NCBI GenBank assembly: GCA_039000515.1
Contig: JBCFYV010000860.1
Coordinates: 1-64,000, forward strand
Direction of reading: 5' to 3'
Source: Timema cristinae
Lineage: Eukaryota > Arthropoda > Insecta > Phasmatodea > Timematidae
DNA length: 64,000 nucleotides
The notes under the pieces were generated by a model. The model saw only the letters and a list, made by a program, of their open reading frames with translations. It was not told where the DNA came from and did no database searches. The translations under genes were made by a program, and so were the position numbers. Positions 57,278-64,000 of the stretch are shown piece by piece. Within the stretch, counting starts at the first letter, position 1; each line of letters starts with the position of its first letter.

Positions 57278-59989
57278 GGGGAGCATTTTTGGGAGCGTTC
57301 GAATTCTAATAATCAGACTTAATTTTTTGTCAATCCATTCCGTTTAGTTTTTTGTAAGTTTTCAGCCTTTCTTTTATGTAATTCACACATAATTTACAGG
57401 ATCTGTTATTATTTTATTATTTTTATATTTTATTATTTTTTTTAGCACCGCGTTTTTTAATACCCGTTCGGGTTATACGCACTTACGCTAATGTAAAAAT
57501 TTAGAGGGTGATTTGAGAGGGGAATGAAGGACAAAGTTTAACGTGGAATCAAAACACGGTGAGACCTGGATTCCTATGGATCTGTGGGTAAATCTGTATT
57601 TTTCACTGTTGACTTGTAAAAAAAAATTGCCCCATTCAGTGCGTGCATTTAGAGCATACATATTTTGTTTTTAAAAAATATTGTGAAAATGTTTGTGACA
57701 TTTTTAATGGTGGTTGTTTTATCCTTGTAATAACTTAAAAAATGTTACTCCTTTTGGCCGGGATTTGAAAGTACTTTTTCTTTTTTTAAATATTAATTTA
57801 TGAGAATTTTGAGGGGAAAATGTTCTTCTAATGTTCAATTTCAGATGCCACATTTTCTGTTTATTTTTAGGGGGTAGATTTTTGTTTTTCACCCAAGTTC
57901 AGTAAATCACCTTCCTCCTTAACTTTATCTTGAATCCCAAGATCCTCTTAACGAATTTGATAAAGGGATACTAAAAAATTTCGACATCTGCAAACTTGAG
58001 TATAGTATTTTACAGAATGTGACCCACCATTTCTCTTCCCTGTACTTTATTTATCACACACTTTTCTGTTTTTACAGTCTTTTTTAGGCAAAAAAAACCC
58101 TAAGTAAACATCTTGTTCTTGTTTTGAACGCGTTTCATAAAAAGAGAAAACATCTTGTGTTCATCTTTCTTAAATAATTTTGGAAAAAACATTTTCCAAA
58201 AATGTAAATATTAAAATAATTTTTTTTTTTGGAAAAAAAAGTTTTTGGTTTGAAAAGGGGGGCTTCCCCGGAATTACGTTTCAATTTTATTTATTTTCTA
58301 TCTTTTTTAATGTCTGTTACTTTTTCTTCTTTTTTGAAATTTTTAATTTCTTTTCTTTATAAACACAATTTTCAGATATTTACAATGTTTTATGGTTTTT
58401 ACTAAAATTTAAAGCGTTTAAAATATAACCCCACTTTTTATGTGCTATTTTTATTTTTCAAGATTTTACAAAAACCAAACTTTGCAGCCCTACCAAAATA
58501 TGTATGGGGACATTAATGCAATCTCCCTAAAAGGGCTCATCTCGAGATAGGTCCTTTTCTTTGAACTTTCCCCCCAATTGGGGCGGTTACCCTTAAAAAG
58601 GGCACATAGACAAAAATGTGTTTTGTGAAAATTGAATGTTGGAAATTTTAAATTTATTTATGTAAAAATAAAACCCTAACAAAAACTCTAAACAATATCC
58701 TCCTCTTATTGATAAGAAATATATTATTGCATTTTAAGATGGAAAAATTTTTTTTTTAAATTATTGTTATGCATCATTATATGCCCTTTTACGTAGCTTT
58801 TTTTTTTGATGAGGTAAAAAGTAAAGTAAGCTTAAAGAATAAATACTATTTAATTGAAACCCAACTAAAGGTTTCAATGTTTTTAATAAACCACCATAAA
58901 AATTTTAATTTACGAAAGGGTTTGTGAAAAAATTATATTTTTTCAAACTTTAAAATTTTATGTGAAAATTGTCAGTAAATATTGTTTTTTTTTCTTTACT
59001 ACCCAAAATGGATCGATAAAGATATTTTCTCATTTAGAAGCGATAGAGGCTCGAACTTAAATTTTTTTTTTTTCGTTTTTCATTGGGTGAGATTTGAAAT
59101 GGGGTCCATGCTTTTTTTGAAATTTGAAATTTTCCTGATTAAAAAACGAAAGGACCCCATAGTTTTGGAAAAAAAGAGCGAGAGACCAAAAGGGGCCGTT
59201 TTTTTGAAACCTTTTAAAAATAACCTTCTCATTTTTGGTGAAATTTTTTTTGGTTTTTGACATGGTTTTTTGGGACAAAAAAAAAAACCTTTGAAAAAGT
59301 TTTGGTCCATTTTTTTGTTTGGGTTTTCGTCCATTTTAACTTCAAATGGTGTTGGATTTGCCGACACACTAACCCCTTGCAGAAAGGTAGGTTTTATTCT
59401 TATTAATTTATTTCCTTATCAATCCAAGCTCAGATCATATTGTTGGAAAAGGAAAGTCGCGAAAGGGAAAGTTGATAATAATATTTATTTTTAAAAAAAT
59501 ATAATGAAAGTAGTAAGGAAACAATTTAAATGTAAATAAAAATTCCATTGCGAAAAGAATTTTTAAAATTGGGGTTTATAAAATTCCAAATTTTAAAACT
59601 AGCATATAAGATATAAAAACACCCCGGAAATATGAACAAAAATTTGGGAAAATGAATCAAACAATTTTGAAAACCCTTCATTTGATGCCCCATCTATATA
59701 TCAAAAGTTAGAACATTTTAAAAATATACGAAAAACATTATAAAAAAAAATTTTAAAAATTTTAAATAAATATAAATTAAATGGTTTAGTCAAGTGTGAT
59801 TTTAAGCAGCAAAAGAAAATTTTTTTTTAGGTTAAAATAAATAATTGTTCTTTTTTTTTTAAAAAAACAGTGAAGTGAGTAGAATATAAGATTGATTTTA
59901 ATTGAATTATATTTTATCTGTTCTTTAATTCCTTTGCTCCTTGTTCCTTGTATGGGTACAAATTCCCAGCCAAGGCACCCACATGTCCG
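57278..59989. other. No gene seen; homopolymer-rich, low-quality sequence
   Basis: Dense runs of T, A, G and C make every frame unreliable. A dispersed-repeat piece at 57435-57510 matches 13828-13930. Words like AAAAAGGGCACATAGAC (about 58595) resemble 43560-43620. Short open frames at 58982-59500 look accidental. Confidence 0.5.
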
Positions 59990-60337
59990 GATGACCTTTT
60001 TTCGGATTTGCCACGGGTGTTGTCAGTTTACGTCGGTGGGGCTACCCCGTCAGGAAAAGTTAACGGGGCTTTATGTGGTAGAACCACTTTGATAACTGGG
60101 TCTACGATCCGAGTTTTTTGTGCAGGTGGTCCCAAATAAGGGAAAAAAATGGGGAAAAACCAATTGAAAACAGTAAACCTTACTGTCGTGGCCCCCGTAA
60201 TGTTTAAAACCCGCGGTTTCTCACTATCCGGCTTCACAGGGCCTTATAATATTGAGAGAGGCGGAAACGGGGTAGGCCCTCCAACCTAATTTGGAAAAGA
60301 AGTCCAGGAAGTGGTGAGGCCCCAGTTTTTTACCTGG

Positions 60338-62640
60338 TGGAACGAGGAGTGTGGGTTGGCTTTTATGACCTTTTGAAAAAAAAGGCATATTTCGTTTCTT
60401 CGACGTATACTTCGGAGATCTGGGTCATTCCAAAATCTACATGTTATCGAGAAAGAAGAGGAGTTTTGGGAAAAAGTTGGTTTCCACCCTTAAAATTTCC
60501 ATCCCACATAAGGGTTGGGCCCCCGTATTCGAAAATTACTCATTTAGTAAAAACCTAAAATTTATATCCCTGCCTTGTCCCCTCCCCTGTGGTGTCTTCA
60601 TTGTTTTGTATTAGGCTCGATGTTTGCCGCAATCTTAGACTGCGACTACTCTGACGATTTTTGGTGGTGCTTTAAGTGGAACATACTATTGATTTTGGTC
60701 AAGTCAGGAGGAGGATTAAACCCCCCCCTTTACAATGATTAACTATCTATGCTCTGCCCAGGGGGGCCCAGCAAGATTTCGGACCTTTGAATAAGTTAAT
60801 AGATGTTGCGACAGCCATTTCTTTTTGACCTATCAATAGTTTTGGGAGTTTCATCAGTTCCTTCTATGGAGCAGCAACTGTTTACCGATTCATTAAAATG
60901 TAAGGATAAATTTGAGTCAAATTAAAATATTTGACGATAGTTTTTTAAATAGTTTGTTGTATGCAAATTTTTTGCAAAAATGATAAACAAATTTTTTTAT
61001 ATGGTATTTTAGAATCCCGCATTCTTCTATTAATATTCAATGTGGGTTTTTGCCCTTGTACCAATCCACAGTGGATCATTCGTCCGTTTCAGACGCTTGT
61101 TCGCCCCCACGCCTTTTCATAACAGCATCTTTTGGCAATTTTTTTATTTGGAGAAGGCATACGATACCCCATTTCGGTACAGAATTTTAAAAACCCCTTA
61201 TTTAATAGAGTTCGTTTGGGAAAAACCCCTGTTTTTATAGTTAATTTTTGTCTGTTTGGACACCCTTTGGGTTTTTTTTGGGGGGGTTTTTAAAAAAACC
61301 CTTATCGATGTTTTTTTTCAGAAAATGGGGTGCCTAAGGGTAGTATTTTGAGCGTACGTTGTTCGCATTTTTGGGTCAATAGTATTGTAGAAAGGTGTTT
61401 CTTTCTGTCGTCGGGCCTTTTGTGGATGATTTACATTTTTTTTATAGTTCGTCAAGTCTCCACAGGGCTTTACTTTGATTCAAATTTTTTTTCAACCCCT
61501 CTTGTCGTGGGCATTTTGCGTAATGGCTGGCTTCTCTGCCCGCCAGAGACGGTCGTCCACTTCCCCTAGATACGCGAATCAGCAGCCCCAGTAAATTTTA
61601 ATGAACACGTTTTTTACCAGTTTAGAAACCGTTTAAAATTTCTGGACTTTTGATTTGGGGGATCCAAGTTAATTTCAATCAAAAAAAAAAAGACCCCAAA
61701 GCGAAGGTTTTGGGAGAAGCACTCAACCTACTCAAAATGGTTAGCCGGTCCCGGGCCCGGGATGCTGTTTGGAAACCTTGATGCGCTGTCTAAGGCCCTT
61801 GTTGGATTAAATGCTAAGGAATTTGTTTTTTAGTCAGTGCGAAATCAGCTTAAAGATGTAGATAGTGTCCCATATGGTACGACTGCTATTGGTGCTTTTT
61901 TTTAAAAGTCCAGCGTCAGCTCTGGGGCGACGCTGGTTCCCGTTTCCTATTCTTACTGGTGGTCCATCTTCTGACACATTAGTTTTCCCCCAAATACATT
62001 GCATGCCGAGATGTTGCTACCGCCCTGTGTTTAAAACCCCATTTAAACCCTTTTCTTGTATGAACCGAATTGCGTTAGTCCAAAGGGCGGTTGGGATCCG
62101 GATGATATCGGTTTTTGACCGTGGGGGATATTTTCCAAAGGTCATCCCCGCATCCCCCGATTGAGTTTCTCTCTGGAAAATACGCCTACCTCATTTTCCC
62201 TTTTTATCTTCCAAGTTCCCTATGCGACCACCCCATTCTTTGTTTGAGAGGACCCTTCCCCGAACCCCCTTTAGGGTTTTTAAATGCTTTAAAGGATTGT
62301 CAAATGCGGGAATCCGTGGGGTCTGCCTTTGAAGTGGAAGGTCTAATTTTAATTTATTTACTGGTGAAACCCGTGTTTTTACGGCGAATATTTTCATTTA
62401 ATAATCTTTGTGTTTTAATTTTTGAAATGGTCACCGCTTGTTCTCATTGTACGGCTCTCTGTTGTCTCTTACGGATTCATGAGTGCTCTTTTGGCATTGT
62501 CCCCTCTCTACTCCGGAATACCCTCATGCGATGATACAGGCACATTTTTAAAAAATTTTCTATTATTACCTGGTTTGTTTGCGTGGAGACCGGGCCCACG
62601 CTGGTCTTTCGGGAAATAAATTGGGAGGGGTTGCGACACT
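60338..62640 (+). pseudogene. LINE ORF2 of copy E, N-terminal part deleted
   Basis: The endonuclease is missing: ORF2 starts at the place equivalent to 23395 of copy B. RT and RNase H can be followed by DNA similarity (TTATTTGGAGAAGGCATACG, CATGAGTGCTCTTTTGGC), but no useful frame is left. The last recognisable part is the GHAGLSGNK region at about 62595-62625. Confidence 0.78.
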
Positions 62641-63059
62641 CAAAAAACTGTGCCGGTTAGGGGGAAGGGGGAGAGAAGTAAAAGGGGAAGTGAAAAAAAT
62701 TTACCGCTGGGGAACCCTTTTTCTCACACTCTACAAAAACGGTCGTCAAGAGTTTCGTGTGAGTTTTTCCTCCCTAGTAGCGATGCCGAGGGAGGAGCCC
62801 CCGGGACCCCGTGGTTGCCAAAATAAATAAAATAACTTAAACCCCTGCCCCTATCCTCCCCTGACATTAAAAAACAATGAGCAACATAAAATATCAATGA
62901 ACAAATAATGAAAGAATATATAAGTTTGGAACATTGGAAAGGGGTCAGGGGAAGAGGAAAGCAACAGCCAATCGGAGAGCACACGGCATTACGTAATCAT
63001 TTTCTCCCGTAGGGTTCATAGGGGTAGGTAAAAGGTCAAATTGGTTGGGAAGGTCGTAC
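62641..63059. other. Unrecognised insertion in LINE copy E
   Basis: About 420 bases unlike the rest of the LINE replace the end of ORF2. A minus-strand frame (62984 to 62724) has no recognisable domain. CCTCCCTAGTAGCG and GAGGGAGGAGCCC lie near 62770-62800. Confidence 0.45.
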
Positions 63060-63370
63060 TGGTAGTTAAAGTGTTTGTTTGTTTTTTTAAAGTGTGTATC
63101 CCTGTGAATTTTTTTAGCGGGTGTATCACTAAAAATATTTTAATAGCCCATTCGAGCATCCCTTTGGGTGTTTCAAAAGGGTATTTTTCATATTGAGATT
63201 TTTTTAATTTCATATTTTTATTATTGTTATTGTATTTTTTTTAATCCACCCGCTTATTGTAAAGGGTACTATTTACCATTTTGCTCCCCCATGGGGATTT
63301 TTCTGTGTTTCTATTTTTTAAAATCTAAGACCTTATTGTGTTGATGGCCTTTAAACAATAATAATAAAAA
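63060..63370 (+). other. LINE 3' UTR of copy E
   Basis: The hairpin is recognisable (GTGTGTATCCCTG ... GCGGGTGTATCACT, 63092-63130), followed by AGCCCATTCGAGCAT, CCCCATGGGGATTTTTCTG and the end AAGACCTTATTGTGTTGATG with AATAATAATAAAA. Confidence 0.78.
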
Positions 63371-63431
63371 ATTTTTGATTATTATTTCCAAAACCGGGTT
63401 CTTTTCTTTTTTTTCTATTACTTCCAAAGCC

Positions 63432-63797
63432 GTGGTCCCCTTTGCGCCCTTTTCGACCGGACCGCGGTTCCCTTTTCGCCCTTTTCTGCGAAATGCGGTT
63501 CCCCTTTGAGCCCCTTTCGGTCGAGGCCCCCGGTCACCCTTGCGCCCCCTTTCGGCCGAGGCCCGGGTACCCTTGCGCCCTTTTGTCTTGGGCGGCGGGT
63601 TTCCTTTGCGCCCTTTTTTCCAGGGGCAGGGGTTCCCTTTGGTCTTTTTTCCGGGGCAGCGGGGGTTCCCTTTGGTCCCCTTTTTCCCGGGCGGCGGGTT
63701 CCTTTTGGGCCTTTTTGCCCGGGGTGGCGGGGTTCCTTTGCGTCCCTTTTTTCCAGGGATGGCGGGTTTTCCCTTTTCGCCCTTTTTGGCGAGGGGT
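63432..63797. repeat. GC-rich minisatellite, about 33-bp unit, about 11 units
   Basis: Units follow the pattern GGTTCCCTTTGCGCCCTTTT plus a 10-13 base G-rich end such as CGGCCGAGGCC or CCGGGGCAGC. Period varies from about 31 to 35. Its base composition is quite unlike the rest of the window. The long plus-strand frames rich in Phe, Arg, Pro and Gly are the repeat translated, not a protein. Confidence 0.9.
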
Positions 63798-64000
63798 ACT
63801 ATTATGCTACCGCTGGGGGTATGACCCGAAAGTGAGCTTGTGAGGAGATGCAGAAAGAAAGGGTGTGGTTTTGCATGACTTTAAGGACTGGCCCGTTCAA
63901 CGACCTTAACGTCAAGAAACAGGCTGGCGGTACATTGGGTCTTCATTGTGGTGAAGCGGTGCGTTTCAGCACCTTCGGGGCGAGTTTGCGGGTGATGAGA
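63798..64000. other. No gene seen
   Basis: Fewer homopolymer runs than the preceding 15 kb; no recognisable feature before the window ends. Confidence 0.4.

Larger units (their letters stand above)
59990..63370 (+). mobile_element. I-like LINE copy E, internally deleted and interrupted
   Basis: The 5' part resembles the ORF1 start of copy B (GTTAACGGGGCTTTATGTGG at 60058, CTACGATCCGAG at 60102). At about 60338 the sequence jumps into ORF2 (CTGGTGGAACGAGGAGTG). ORF2 continues with RT (FLEKAYDTPFRY at about 61150, the FVDD region at about 61420) and RNase H (about 62290-62640). Foreign sequence lies at 62640-63060, then the 3' UTR returns (63060-63370). The sequence is the most damaged in the window. 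Confidence 0.8.

Noticed and set aside
59080..59500. Overlapping frames on both strands in 59.0-59.5 kb
   Set aside because: The sequence is dominated by A/T runs and probable sequencing errors, and the frames contain only low-complexity Lys/Phe stretches.
63442..63843. Long overlapping plus-strand frames of 94-133 codons at the end of the window
   Set aside because: They are the 33-bp minisatellite translated in three frames; the composition follows the repeat and no domain is present.

Overview
The window looks like a stretch of insect (or at least arthropod) nuclear genome made almost entirely of dead transposable elements. It is AT-rich. Coding remnants carry spliceosomal-type splice sites, there are tRNA-derived short repeats, and the transposons are animal families: I-like LINEs with RNase H, a Penelope-like element, piggyBac, pogo/Tigger, P element, PIF/Harbinger and hAT. 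I found no host gene and no intact element. The species cannot be named from the sequence.

The dominant component is one non-LTR retrotransposon family, all copies on the + strand. A full copy has a 5' UTR with a terminal hairpin and a pyrimidine tract, ORF1 (three zinc knuckles), ORF2 (endonuclease, reverse transcriptase, RNase H, C-terminal Cys/His motif), a 3' UTR with a T-loop hairpin, and a (TAA)n tail. Copy A (1-5281) is cut by the window edge. Copy B (20409-25455) has lost its 3' end. Copy C (44666-50441 and 56745-57255) is split by copy D (50442-56733), which sits inside it with a target-site duplication. Copy E (about 59990-63370) has an internal deletion. 3' fragments lie at 10685-11215, 38383-39110 and about 39955-40130, and a diverged RT scrap at 29925-30035.

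Between the LINEs, left to right: a Harbinger remnant with its MADF/BESS partner gene (5472-7127); a 31-bp minisatellite (8733-8978); an inverted pair of tRNA-like repeats (9817-10141); several tRNA-derived SINE pieces (12.2-15.0 kb); a cluster of heat-shock-element motifs (15.8 kb); a hAT/ZMYM1-like transposase piece (16.3-17.0 kb); a 72-bp tandem repeat (18.1-18.4 kb); and a Penelope-like element 3' part with a GIY-YIG domain and a hammerhead-like ribozyme motif (19.3-20.4 kb), cut by LINE copy B.

The middle (25.4-35.4 kb) is a row of minus-strand DNA transposons: pogo, a MADF fragment, a P-element relative and a complete but dead piggyBac bounded by TTAA. From 35.4 to 44.6 kb there are a second heat-shock-element cluster, LINE tails, an RTE-like 3' piece and a transposon-associated protein remnant with an SDGxGGQNKN motif.

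From about 46-47 kb to the end, indels and homopolymer runs rise steeply in everything, LINE or not. The nested copy D must be younger than copy C, yet it is more damaged than the left half of C. That is more easily explained by poor consensus quality than by biological decay, so reading frames in this part should not be trusted.
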